Assembly: GCA_963803735.1 (NCBI GenBank)
Contig: CAWDNV010000001.1
Span: forward strand, 62,001-126,000
Direction of reading: 5' to 3'
DNA from: Palsa-189 sp963803735
Lineage (GTDB): Bacteria > Acidobacteriota > Terriglobia > Acidiferrales > UBA7541
Length of the DNA stretch: 64,000 nt
Position numbers and translations under genes: made by a program. The number at the start of each line of letters is the position of its first letter. The first letter of the stretch is position 1. Under the pieces are notes generated by a model, which searched no databases, had not been told where the DNA came from, and saw only the letters and a list, made by a program, of their open reading frames with translations. Below are positions 46,122-54,100 of the stretch, piece after piece.

Positions 46122-46922
46122 TCATTTCGATTCGATAAATGTTTCGCTGAAGTCACTCCACTTTGTTTTCGTTTTGAAATTTGCTACAGCGTTTGCCTCA
46201 GTCGCACGCGCAAAGCTCTGGAATTTGTGTCCCCCGGCTGCTGCTTTCAGGCGAGAGCGCACCAGTTCGACATGAAATTGTGAGCCATCGAGCAAACGGG
46301 CGCAGGAGGGAGAAGCAGGCGCGTGCTGCGTTTGAGGAGCCGACCAGCGGAAAGGTTCAAAGCGCAACCGCAAAACGAGAGATGCGCAGCTTCCGGCGTT
46401 CGACTCCCGATCCAGCAGAAGCAAAATCGTGGGCGTATTTTCCACGGCGCGCCGGAAACGAAACCAGACGTTGAGCGGAACGTAACGAACCGTTTTGGGC
46501 GGGAGAATGCTCAGATCAAGAGCAATCATGCCAAAGCCTCCGCCTTGCAAAAGAAGATCGGTGGCGCGCAGGCATTGGTCAATGTTGCGGCAGCGCACCC
46601 AAAGTAATCGCTCCAGCTTTACGCCGGCGGCTTCGGCCGAATTAGGATCAAAAGTGTCGCGGCCATCCACAAGAGCGCATGCATGGGCGTGGGCCGTTCT
46701 GGAAGCCAAAGCAGAAAGCAGTAAAGTGGCGCTGCCGGAAGAAAAAGGGCCACAGATTTCTGTCAGTGCACCTTGGGGTAATCCCCCGGTCAGTGCGTCT
46801 ATCTCCGCGATATTAAAAGGCGCGGTTGCGGCCTGAACGGAACGGCGGGCGAAGGGCGCGGGAATGCGTCCGGCGAGAGCGGTTTCGACTTGGGAGCGTA
46901 AAGCGGCAACGTTTACAGCCAT
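46122..46922 (-). CDS. imuA: ImuA-type RecA-like protein with degenerate Walker A
   Basis: This 266-residue protein is first in the mutasome operon. The RecA-like start is FNIAEIDALTGGLPQGALTE, followed by ICGPFSSGSATLLLSALASR. Here the phosphate loop reads GPFSSGSAT, with no Lys or Arg where ATP-binding members have GKT or GRT. A Walker-B-like strand (GMIALDLSILPP) and a basic C-terminal part (LKAAAGGHKFQSFARATEAN) follow. ImuA proteins support DnaE2-dependent mutagenesis. Loss of the loop basic residue suggests ATP binding is weak or absent. Confidence 0.85.
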   Translation of the reverse strand: MAVNVAALRSQVETALAGRIPAPFARRSVQAATAPFNIAEIDALTGGLPQGALTEICGPFSSGSATLLLSALASRTAHAHACALVDGRDTFDPNSAEAAGVKLERLLWVRCRNIDQCLRATDLLLQGGGFGMIALDLSILPPKTVRYVPLNVWFRFRRAVENTPTILLLLDRESNAGSCASLVLRLRFEPFRWSAPQTQHAPASPSCARLLDGSQFHVELVRSRLKAAAGGHKFQSFARATEANAVANFKTKTKWSDFSETFIESK

Positions 46923-46956
46923 GGTGAACCCAGGAGGCGAGCGGGGATAAAGTCAA

Positions 46957-46971
46957 ATTCGCTTTTTATTC
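46957..46971. promoter_or_regulatory. Candidate SOS operator between imuA and udgX
   Basis: ATTC-N7-ATTC (46957-46971) is a direct repeat with the spacing of the GTTC-N7-GTTC LexA box known in alphaproteobacteria. It lies 35 bases upstream of imuA, in the region shared with the divergent udgX gene. The T/A-for-G/C changes make this only a candidate. Confidence 0.3.
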
Positions 46972-47089
46972 GCCTTGAGGAATGTTGGCAGGAGTGACGA
47001 CCGTTGTCAAGCATGGCAGAACTTGGAAAAGCGCAGTTCCTGCAAAATCAAATCGTTGCCTTCCAGGATTCCAGGCGCATCAATGAAAT

Positions 47090-47722
47090 ATGGCCAAGCA
47101 GCCGTCCAAACCGGCCGAACTTTTGATTCCGTCTCACCCCACCCTTTCGGCGCTGCAAAAGGCGGCGAAAAACTGCCACGCTTGCGACCTATGGAAGCGC
47201 GGAACGCAAACCGTATTTGGCGAGGGCGGACCCGACGCCAAAGTTATTTTCGTAGGGGAACAACCTGGGGATCGAGAGGACCTGGAAGGGAAGCCTTTTG
47301 TTGGTCCTGCCGGAGGATTGCTTGATAAGGCTTTAATCGAAGCGGGCATCGATCGAAAAAAAGTTTACGTTACGAATGCGGTCAAACATTTCAAATGGGA
47401 GCCGCGCGGCAAACGCCGCATTCACAAAAAGCCGAATGCCGCAGAGATTGCCGCCTGCCGGCCATGGCTGGATGCGGAAATTGCCGTCATTAAGCCTAAG
47501 GTAGTGGTTTGTTTAGGGGCCACGGCCGCGCAAGCTCTACTCGGACGCGATTTTCGCGTCACCCAGCATCGCGGGGAGTTTCTGGAATCGCCATTGGCCC
47601 CGTTCGTGATGGCTACAGTTCATCCGTCGTCGATTCTGCGAGCGCCCGACGACGAAACGCGACATGCGGAGATGAGGCGTTTCGTCGCCGATCTTAAGAA
47701 GCTCTCTCCTATTCTTTCCTGA
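47090..47722 (+). CDS. udgX: UdgX-type uracil-DNA glycosylase (covalent uracil-DNA binding)
   Basis: This 210-residue protein has family 4-like Cys residues for a 4Fe-4S cluster (NCHACDLWKRG), motif 1 GEQPGDREDLEGKPFVGPAG and motif 2 HPSSILRAP. The distinctive insertion GKRRIHKKP holds the KRRIH loop that defines UdgX; the His in this loop forms a covalent bond to DNA after uracil excision in characterised homologues. It is divergent from the imuA-imuB-dnaE2 operon across 167 bases, which suggests shared DNA-damage control. Confidence 0.92.
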   Translation: MAKQPSKPAELLIPSHPTLSALQKAAKNCHACDLWKRGTQTVFGEGGPDAKVIFVGEQPGDREDLEGKPFVGPAGGLLDKALIEAGIDRKKVYVTNAVKHFKWEPRGKRRIHKKPNAAEIAACRPWLDAEIAVIKPKVVVCLGATAAQALLGRDFRVTQHRGEFLESPLAPFVMATVHPSSILRAPDDETRHAEMRRFVADLKKLSPILS

Positions 47723-47746
47723 CCGAGCTCCTCCTCATAGCGCGAA

Positions 47747-47769
47747 CCCGACCGCGACTTGCGGTCGGG
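47747..47769 (+). terminator. Hairpin downstream of udgX
   Basis: CCCGACCGC and GCGGTCGGG form a perfect 9-bp stem with a 5-base loop, 25 bases after the udgX stop. No T-run follows. Confidence 0.55.
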
Positions 47770-47831
47770 CGCCGCGACTACGGCCGAAGATCGGGCAGGG
47801 CTCGGTCTCGCCGGTTTGTGGTTGAGTTGCG

Positions 47832-48251
47832 TTACTCTTGAACTCTCGCCTGTAACAAGACTTGGGCGGAGGGAGTTCTCGTCGTTGGATCAGTTTCTGC
47901 CGTCACGAAAATGTCGAAGCTATGTAAAGGTGTCGTGGTCCTCAATTGTCCTCGAAGATCATCGCCGACCTTCAGTATTCCCTGATTTTCGGGGTCGGAT
48001 CCAGGCTGCTGAAACCAGACCACGTACATGGTGGAAGGGGGCGTGAGCATAGTGGGCTTGGCCAAGTGCTCGACCCGCAGAGAGACGACAGCGTTGCCGT
48101 TTTTGTCTTTGCTGACGTCGACATCGCCCATTGCCGAAGGATCGATCTTCGTCGAAGCGAAGTGGTAGGTTTTGGCCCAGCCTGCCAGGGTAGCGAACAT
48201 CAGTATGCCAAGACACACCAGGGCCGTCCGTAGGGATTTGTTTGTGCGCAT
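47832..48251 (-). CDS. Small exported hypothetical protein, 139 aa
   Basis: The start is ATG 48251, since AAGGAGAGG lies just upstream; the frame opens 9 codons earlier. A signal peptide (LRTALVCLGILMFATLAGWA) is followed by a beta-rich domain (VVSLRVEHLAKPTMLTPPST, MYVVWFQQPGSDPENQGILK, LHSFDIFVTAETDP). The WFQQPG...L..GDD..G pattern resembles small anti-sigma-associated or adhesin-like exported domains of Acidobacteria, but I cannot name the family. Confidence 0.65.
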   Translation of the reverse strand: MRTNKSLRTALVCLGILMFATLAGWAKTYHFASTKIDPSAMGDVDVSKDKNGNAVVSLRVEHLAKPTMLTPPSTMYVVWFQQPGSDPENQGILKVGDDLRGQLRTTTPLHSFDIFVTAETDPTTRTPSAQVLLQARVQE

Positions 48252-48534
48252 CTTCCTCTCCTTGGGCAGGTTCGCCACGGGGGAACTCTCTAGCGAAGTG
48301 CCGTTGATCGGAGTATTGGAAAAGAGAGGCTTTCGAGGAATCGAGAGTTTACGTTAAATGGGGTGGCAACCTACATTAAACGTTTAAGGGTGCCGGGAGA
48401 GTTCGGGTACTCGCTTACCATGATTACCGAGCCCATAGTCAGGTCCTCGCAAAAGTTTGAACAGGCTGCTGTAATCGTCGGTCCATGGCCGGACTACCAC
48501 GCTGGAGCGGCTCCAGTGAGGCAAGGCTGCATCG

Positions 48535-48888
48535 TCATGGGCTCCTGACGAGGGCATTCCCGGGCGATAGAGCAGCACCCAGGTGGCCGTCGTTGTTTGC
48601 ATCGGCCACATTCGTGATGGCTTTGGTCTTGGCGCCCAGCCAGTAGGCGTAAAGATTCCCGAGCAGATACGCTATTTGGAAAAATACCAGAGTGGTTATC
48701 CAGACGCCGGCTCCGCCTCCAAACCAGGGAAGAATGATCTTCGCCAGCAGGGGTTGCACTTGAAAGAGAAGAAATGCGCTGAGGAATATAGTCGTGCCCC
48801 AGATAGCCATATCATGCAAGCCCTGCGAACGAACGCCAGGAGCGGCGGTGTCTGCAACTGAGAGGGAATTTTCGACCGCTGAATTCAT
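48535..48888 (-). pseudogene. N-terminal fragment of a fused MFS/spermidine-synthase-like protein
   Basis: From ATG 48888 the frame gives MNSAVENSLSVADTAAPG and a clear family start: TIFLSAFLLFQVQPLLAKII, LPWFGGGAGVWITTLVFFQI, AYLLGNLYAYWLGAK. Proteins beginning this way are usually 700-1000 residues, with more membrane helices and then a spermidine-synthase-like domain. Here the frame leaves the family after residue 90 and ends in unrelated sequence (NNDGHLGAALSPGNALV). No remaining part is found downstream (48252-48534), so this is a truncated remnant. Confidence 0.75.
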
Positions 48889-48968
48889 AGGTACGTGAGC
48901 GGAAAGCACGCCTTGCGATTGAGAACCCTACATGTTACAAGCGGCCAAGGCAAATCGGAGCGCCAAAG

Positions 48969-50057
48969 ATGAGAATCAGCGGAAAAATTTCTGCAAGGGG
49001 TGGCGGTCACGTCCCCCTGCACTTAAATAGGCGAATTTTCTTCATGAGCTTAGTGCTGGGTGTTTTATTTTCGATCTTGGGTGCCAGCCAAGCCCGCGCG
49101 GAGCTTACGACCAACGGCGAAGTTGCAGGATTGAGAGCGCAATTCGTGGATGTGAACGGCATCCGCACTCGCTACTACGAAATGGGCGAAGGCGAGGCCA
49201 TGGTGTTGGTGCATGGGAAGGGGTGGTCCGGGCATTCCAGTGCGAATGTTTGGTCGAAGGACATTCCTCTCTTTGCCAAGAGATTCCACGTTTTTGCGCC
49301 CGACAAACTCGGCTCGGGAATGACCGAGAATCCGAAGGACGATAACGAGCTGAATATTCAGGGCGAAGTGGACCACATCTATGACTTCATTCGAGTCATG
49401 AAGCTGGGGACGGTGCATCTGGTGGGGCAGGGGCGTGGGGGCGGTTGCGTTTTCTTTCTGGCCCTCCAGCATCCGGAGGTCGTTCGGGATCTCGTGATTG
49501 TGGATAGCAATACGGCGGCTCCCGAAAGCGCCGCCACGCATGCGCAGCCTCTGAGTGACTGTCCGAAGGAGTCGGATTGGGAAGCGTGGAAATGCCGGAC
49601 TCGGGCAGCGAGTGACATGCCTGACGAGGCGTTTGATGACGAATATTTTATGGCCGGCAAATATATGTCGCTGCTGCCGAAGTCACTGGAAGCTGCGGCC
49701 AAATTGAAGGCCGGCGCAGGCGGCGAACTGGCGACTACGCAGGGCTTCAATGAATGGAAAACGGAGTGGTATGAGCGCATCAGGAAAGAGGGCGTGCTGC
49801 AGATGCCGGTGCTGATCTACTGGGGACTAAACGATGCCGTCTCGCCTGTCGCGAATGGACAGGCTCTCCATGACCTCATTGCGCAGCAAAATCCGCGGGT
49901 TCGAATGATTACCGCCGACAAAGCAGGACATTTCCTCTTTCGCGAAAATCCGGACGAGTTCGTGAAAAACGTTACGGAGTTCATCGATTACTTTGTCGCT
50001 CACCCGGATGGCACGCAGATCAGCGCCAATCCGAATTCATCGGATCAGGCTCACTGA
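48969..50057 (+). CDS. Exported alpha/beta-hydrolase-fold protein lacking the nucleophile serine
   Basis: ATG 48969 follows CGGAGCGCC. A long signal segment (FFMSLVLGVLFSILGASQAR) leads to the fold: VDVNGIRTRYYEMGEGEAMV, LVHGKGWSGHSSANVW (oxyanion region), FHVFAPDKLGSGMTENP, and the elbow VHLVGQGRGGGCVFF. The elbow should read G-x-S-x-G; here the serine position is Gly (GQGRG). The acid (YWGLNDAVSP) and the catalytic His (DKAGHFLFRENP) are present. At 362 residues it otherwise fits meta-cleavage-hydrolase-like enzymes. Without the nucleophile it may be a binding protein or use another mechanism. Confidence 0.85.
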   Translation: MRISGKISARGGGHVPLHLNRRIFFMSLVLGVLFSILGASQARAELTTNGEVAGLRAQFVDVNGIRTRYYEMGEGEAMVLVHGKGWSGHSSANVWSKDIPLFAKRFHVFAPDKLGSGMTENPKDDNELNIQGEVDHIYDFIRVMKLGTVHLVGQGRGGGCVFFLALQHPEVVRDLVIVDSNTAAPESAATHAQPLSDCPKESDWEAWKCRTRAASDMPDEAFDDEYFMAGKYMSLLPKSLEAAAKLKAGAGGELATTQGFNEWKTEWYERIRKEGVLQMPVLIYWGLNDAVSPVANGQALHDLIAQQNPRVRMITADKAGHFLFRENPDEFVKNVTEFIDYFVAHPDGTQISANPNSSDQAH

Positions 50058-50170
50058 ATCGACAGGAACGGCTCGATTTGAGCAAACGCCCCGCTGGAAC
50101 AGGTGTGTGCGCCCCGATAGTGAGTGAAGTTCAATTTATCGTTCAGAGGACTAGCGAACGATTAGAATGT

Positions 50171-50326
50171 GTGATACAGTGTGGTTGCGTTTGTTGCTCT
50201 TGTAAAACCTTTAGATTTGTTTAAAGGGGCTGCGAGTTCAATACAACTCGCGGTCCTTTTTTGTTTTCTGCTGAGGGCGCCCGAGAAGCATCAGATAGCC
50301 CAGTTAAATTAAAAGAGGAAAATTAA
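50171..50326 (+). promoter_or_regulatory. Cold-shock gene promoter and structured 5' leader (second copy)
   Basis: The order is TGTGATACAGT (50170-50180), GCGTTTGTTGCTCTTG (50187-50202) and a hairpin (GCGAGTT with AACTCGC plus outer G-C/G-U pairs, about 50226-50255). TTTTTTG follows, then about 65 nt to GTG 50327, with AAGAGGAAA before the start. The block and its order match the leader of the csp gene at 18772-18975. Confidence 0.6.
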
Positions 50327-50530
50327 GTGAAAGAACAAGGAACAGTAAAGTGGTTCAATGCCAGCAAGGGATTTGGATTCATCCAGCGCCAATCCGGTGA
50401 GGATGTTTTCGTGCACTTCTCCGCAATTCAGGGAGATGGGTACAGGTCACTCTCCGAGGGGCAAGCGGTTGAATTCGATGTTACCAAGGGTCCCAAGGGC
50501 CTGCAGGCAGCGAACGTAACCGCCCTCTAA
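50327..50530 (+). CDS. cspA: Cold-shock domain protein (CspA family), 67 aa
   Basis: The GTG start at 50327 gives KEQGTVKWFNASKGFGFIQR and then GEDVFVHFSAIQ, with both RNP motifs. It has the same length as the paralogue at 18772 and differs from it at only about ten positions. It binds single-stranded nucleic acids and probably eases translation or antitermination at low temperature. It is followed by a very strong hairpin (50545-50577) and preceded by a structured leader. Confidence 0.96.
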   Translation: MKEQGTVKWFNASKGFGFIQRQSGEDVFVHFSAIQGDGYRSLSEGQAVEFDVTKGPKGLQAANVTAL

Positions 50531-50544
50531 ATCTTGAGTTGCGA

Positions 50545-50577
50545 GTTTCCATCCCCGGCCGGGCCGGGGATGGAAAC
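50545..50577 (+). terminator. Perfect 15-bp hairpin after the cold-shock gene
   Basis: GTTTCCATCCCCGGC and GCCGGGGATGGAAAC form a perfect 15-bp stem with a 3-base loop, starting 15 bases after the stop. The absence of a T-run is unusual for an intrinsic terminator. It may instead protect the mRNA 3' end. Confidence 0.75.
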
Positions 50578-50667
50578 TAAATTCAAAGCTCTCCCGCATC
50601 ATCCGTCTAGCACTTCTCTTTATTCGGGAAGCGATCCCCCAAAATTTAGGTAATAGCAGGCCAGGAT

Positions 50668-51645
50668 TTACGTGCTGCGAGAATTATAGACGGCCTCTGC
50701 GTCGCTGCTGCGCGGCCGCTGTCGCATGTGTAGCCGGCTTCTTTCGGCCACGGTTCGCCGGTACCACGGTCCGAGCACTCGCTGCCAATACATCACGAAG
50801 CCGGTGACGAGCAGAGCCAAAGGTATAAGTCCGAAAATCGTCCAGAGGATCTTCAACGGCAGCCAGCGAAATCTGCCGAAATGCATCCGCGCCAGCCACG
50901 CCAGAAACTCATCGCCGAACCGGGAAGTTCTGGACTCCGGCGGATCGAAAAAGTCCACAATGCCGTTAAAAGGACTTGGCCAGGAAAGATAAATTCCAGA
51001 AATTCCCCACATGAAAATAAACGCGAAGGACCAAAAGCCCAACGCGCTGTGCAGCGACCAGTTGAAGCTTCTCAGGTTCGATTTCCAATCGATGGTCAAG
51101 CTCCGGCGCCATTTTTTGACGCCCGGCCACCAGATCACGATTCCCGAAAGACAAATTGCGGTTACGCAGACCCCGCCGACAGCATTGGCGAGATGCCCGG
51201 TTCTTCCAGACAGCAGATTATCGTGAAGGTCAACGAGCCACAGGACCAGGCGGAATCCCAGGTTCAAAGAATTGCCGAGGTCTGCGCCGGTATAGGGATT
51301 GAAGAGGCGCTGCATTTTCGTCGAGCCGCGGTCCAGCCAAATTTCCGTGGGCTGGTCCGGGTTTCTTGACTGGAAAACGCGGTTAACCTCATAGCCGGGA
51401 TGAGTGCGCCTGGCGACTTCTGTGAGTTCCGCGATAGTCAGACGAGGACCGGGCCCCGCTATGACGTGCGGTTGAGTGGAGAAGGCCTTCGCCAGCTCAC
51501 GGCGATAGATGAGAACCGTGCCCGTGACGCTCATCACCAGGACGTAGAGCGCGAGAATCAGGCCGCTCCAGAGGTGAATCTGGAACAGCGCCTTCCGTAG
51601 TCCCACGCCCTGGGGGTAGCGCAGCCAGCGTTGCGCCAAGGTCAT
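50668..51645 (-). CDS. PepSY-associated transmembrane protein
   Basis: ATG 51645 follows GGAGAACC. The 325-residue protein has four main membrane helices (IHLWSGLILALYVLVMSVTG near the start, VCVTAICLSGIVIWWPG, FWSFAFIFMWGISGIYLSWP, LWTIFGLIPLALLVTGFVMY). PepSY-like periplasmic parts include RLTIAELTEVARRTHPGYEV. The conserved His residues (RKALFQIHLWSGL, WLVDLHDNLL, WSLHSALGF) fit the family that includes ferric-reductase-like and haem-handling proteins. By context alone the electron partner is unknown. No siderophore receptor is adjacent. Confidence 0.85.
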   Translation of the reverse strand: MTLAQRWLRYPQGVGLRKALFQIHLWSGLILALYVLVMSVTGTVLIYRRELAKAFSTQPHVIAGPGPRLTIAELTEVARRTHPGYEVNRVFQSRNPDQPTEIWLDRGSTKMQRLFNPYTGADLGNSLNLGFRLVLWLVDLHDNLLSGRTGHLANAVGGVCVTAICLSGIVIWWPGVKKWRRSLTIDWKSNLRSFNWSLHSALGFWSFAFIFMWGISGIYLSWPSPFNGIVDFFDPPESRTSRFGDEFLAWLARMHFGRFRWLPLKILWTIFGLIPLALLVTGFVMYWQRVLGPWYRRTVAERSRLHMRQRPRSSDAEAVYNSRST

Positions 51646-51697
51646 GTGGTTCTCCGCAGTTCAGAAGCGCGATCAGGCGCGCTTCTGAGAATCATTA

Positions 51698-52183
51698 TTA
51701 CGATTTTCCGTAGGTGACCGTGAGCTGTGCCTTTCCAAGGCCGTTCATGTGCACCATGTAGCCGACCATTGCCGGACTCACCTGGTCGTCGAGATCCAAC
51801 TTCGGCACTTTCAAGGCGTGCACGGTAAAGATGTAATGGTGAACAGGCCCTGGCGGCGGCGCGGCCCCGCCGTATCCGGGCTTGCCAAAATCGGTGCGAG
51901 TTTGCACCGCGCCGGAAGGTAAACCCTTGCCGCTGCCGGCGCCCGAAGGAAGTTCCTTCACGGAGGCAGGAATATTAATGACGACCCAGTGCCACCATCC
52001 CGACCCGGTCGGGGCATCGGGGTCGTAACACGTCACGACGAAACTCTGGGTTCCTTCAGGAGCACCGTCCCAAGCCAAATGGGGAGAGCGATTGCCGCCA
52101 GAATAGCCCATTCCATTAAACACCTGCGCTTCGGGCATTCTCTGCCCGTCCTTCAGATCGTTGCTCGAAAGGCGAAAACTCAT
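51698..52183 (-). CDS. YbhB/YbcL family phosphatidylethanolamine-binding-like protein
   Basis: ATG 52183 follows GGAGG. The 161-residue protein has the PEBP landmarks: GMGYSGGNRSPHLAWDGAPE, SFVVTCYDPDAPTGSGWWHW (ligand-pocket DPDAP and HW), and GPVHHYIFTVHAL. The family resembles eukaryotic Raf kinase inhibitor proteins; bacterial members have no settled function. There is no signal peptide, so it is cytosolic. It sits 52 bases upstream of the PepSY gene on the same strand and may share its transcript. Confidence 0.9.
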   Translation of the reverse strand: MSFRLSSNDLKDGQRMPEAQVFNGMGYSGGNRSPHLAWDGAPEGTQSFVVTCYDPDAPTGSGWWHWVVINIPASVKELPSGAGSGKGLPSGAVQTRTDFGKPGYGGAAPPPGPVHHYIFTVHALKVPKLDLDDQVSPAMVGYMVHMNGLGKAQLTVTYGKS

Positions 52184-52390
52184 CCGTCATCCTCCGCGGC
52201 CGTCAGTCGATTTTCCTGCTTGCCAGATGAGTCTACAGCAGAGGCCGCGGTGAACGAAATCGGATTTAGCAGCTACCGAATTCGTAGGGCTTCGCGTAAT
52301 ACGGGATGGTATTCTTGCAATTAATCGGCTGATAATCGGGGGCGCAGTCGGTTTTCGATTACAATCGTCGAAGAATTCGAGGTAAGCGCG

Positions 52391-53038
52391 ATGGATGTTT
52401 TCGATTGGCAAGCGTTTCGAGCGATCCCGCTGAGCCGCGATCCGTATGAGCACGTCGTCGTTGACGGATTCGTGAAGCCGGAGGCACTCGACAAGATCAA
52501 TGCCGATTATCCAGCCATCGAAGACACCGGTAGTTTCCCCGTAGAAGGACTCCAGTTTGGCCCGGGTTTCCAGTTGCTGGTGGACGCCATGGAATCGGAG
52601 CCTTTTCGTAAGGCGTTCGAAGAGAAATTCCAGGTGGATTTATCGGGGCGTCCCACGACGATTACAGTCCGCGGGCGCTGTTCTGGCGGTGACGGCCAAA
52701 TTCACACCGATTCAGTGGGCAAAATCATCACAATCCTGGTTTATCTGAATCCGCTCTGGGATAACTCTGGGGGGCGGTTGCGTTTGTTGCGTACGAAAAA
52801 CATCGAAGACGCAGCGGCTGAAGTGGTTCCTGCCAAGGGGAATCTGATCGCGTTTTTGCGCTCGGATCATTCCTGGCACGGGCATTTGCCGTTCAGCGGC
52901 GAGCGCCGCGTAGTTCAGTTCAACTGGGTGGTGAATAAACGCAATCAGACGATCGTGCGGCTCAGGCATCGTCTCTCCGCTTCCGTCAAGCATCTGCTGC
53001 GCAACGCCAAGTCTGCAAAGGCCAAGCGGCAAGACTAG
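52391..53038 (+). CDS. 2-oxoglutarate/Fe(II)-dependent oxygenase
   Basis: ATG 52391 follows GAGGTAA. The 215-residue protein has the iron site of the double-stranded beta-helix family: H-x-D in GDGQIHTDSVGKIITILVYL, and a distal His in FLRSDHSWHGHLPF, then a 2OG-binding Arg in GERRVVQFNW. Similar small oxygenases often occur in polysaccharide or lipopolysaccharide loci. Here the gene ends 1 base before the heptosyltransferase start, so they form an operon. A sugar or lipid hydroxylation role is inferred from this. The basic tail (RNAKSAKAKRQD) is unusual. Confidence 0.85.
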   Translation: MDVFDWQAFRAIPLSRDPYEHVVVDGFVKPEALDKINADYPAIEDTGSFPVEGLQFGPGFQLLVDAMESEPFRKAFEEKFQVDLSGRPTTITVRGRCSGGDGQIHTDSVGKIITILVYLNPLWDNSGGRLRLLRTKNIEDAAAEVVPAKGNLIAFLRSDHSWHGHLPFSGERRVVQFNWVVNKRNQTIVRLRHRLSASVKHLLRNAKSAKAKRQD

Positions 53039-53039
53039 C

Positions 53040-54083
53040 GTGTCGAATTCTCGTCCGAACCGGCTCCTCGCCGTGCGGCTCAGTTCCCTCGGCGACCTGG
53101 TACATACGATTCCCGTGGTTCCCGCTTTGCGTTCTGCTTTTCCCGATGCACAACTCGATTGGCTCGTGGACTGGAGATGGTCGCCACTGATGAAGCTCGT
53201 TCGTGGGATCGACAAGGTCATCACGCTGCGACCTTCTATGTCTGGCTATTTGCAGTGCATGAAAGAAGTGCGGCGGGCGGGATATTCATGCGCGATCGAT
53301 TTTCAGGGAATTTACAGATCGGCTGTACTGGCGTGGATTTCGGGCGCGGAGCGTCGCATCGGCCGAGATCGAAACTCTGCACGCGAACGCGGCGCCGCGA
53401 GATTTTACACGGACCGCGTTGCTCCTGCAGGGCAACACGTCGCCGAAATGAGCATGAGCCTGGCTTTACGTGCCGGCGCGCAACGGCCGGCGGAAATGCA
53501 GTTCCCCATCGACGTCCCTGCGCAGGAAATCAGCCAACTCAGCGAAAAGCTGAGAGGCCAAGGCGCCGAAAGCTATGTTGTTGTGAGCCCAGGGGGTGGC
53601 TGGAAATCGAAGTGCTGGCCGACAGAGCGCTTCGGCGCGTTGTGCGCAGAGATCTGGCAGCGCCACGGCGTGCGCTCGGTAATTAATCTCGCCCCTGGTG
53701 AAGCGCAACTGGGCGAAGCCGTGGTTGCACATTCACTTCCGGCGAAGCCGATCGTTTGTTGTCCAGCTTTGCCGGAACTGGTCGCGCTACTGTCTCGAGC
53801 GCTTGTGGTAGTGGGGGGCGATACGGGACCGCTTCACCTTGCGGCCGCGCTTGGGACGCGCGTAGTGGCGTTATTCGGTTCCACCAACGCCGCCCGGAAT
53901 GGACCATTGCCGCGCGGCCTGATCATACAAAACTCCTCGTCACTGCCGCCCAACTACCAGCGCGGCGATTATGTGCGGGGGCGATCCTATTCACCGGAAA
54001 TGCTGTCGATAACTGTGGATCAGGTGCTCGCAGCAGTGGAGCAAGAGCTGAGCAAGACGTCGCTTGCTCCTCTGCGCGAGTAA
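53040..54083 (+). CDS. waaC: Glycosyltransferase family 9, heptosyltransferase I-like
   Basis: A GTG start at 53040 follows the oxygenase stop directly. The 347-residue protein has the GT-B heptosyltransferase landmarks: LLAVRLSSLGDLVHTIPVVP near the start, YSCAIDFQGIYRSAVLAWIS, VVVSPGGGWKSKCWPTERFG, and the donor-binding VVVGGDTGPLHLAAALGTRV with ALFGSTNAARNGP. It should add a heptose to lipid A-Kdo in the inner LPS core at the cytoplasmic face. The symbol is by family; other LPS genes are not present here. Confidence 0.87.
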   Translation: MSNSRPNRLLAVRLSSLGDLVHTIPVVPALRSAFPDAQLDWLVDWRWSPLMKLVRGIDKVITLRPSMSGYLQCMKEVRRAGYSCAIDFQGIYRSAVLAWISGAERRIGRDRNSARERGAARFYTDRVAPAGQHVAEMSMSLALRAGAQRPAEMQFPIDVPAQEISQLSEKLRGQGAESYVVVSPGGGWKSKCWPTERFGALCAEIWQRHGVRSVINLAPGEAQLGEAVVAHSLPAKPIVCCPALPELVALLSRALVVVGGDTGPLHLAAALGTRVVALFGSTNAARNGPLPRGLIIQNSSSLPPNYQRGDYVRGRSYSPEMLSITVDQVLAAVEQELSKTSLAPLRE

Positions 54084-54100
54084 GGATCGCTCTTAAAGAT

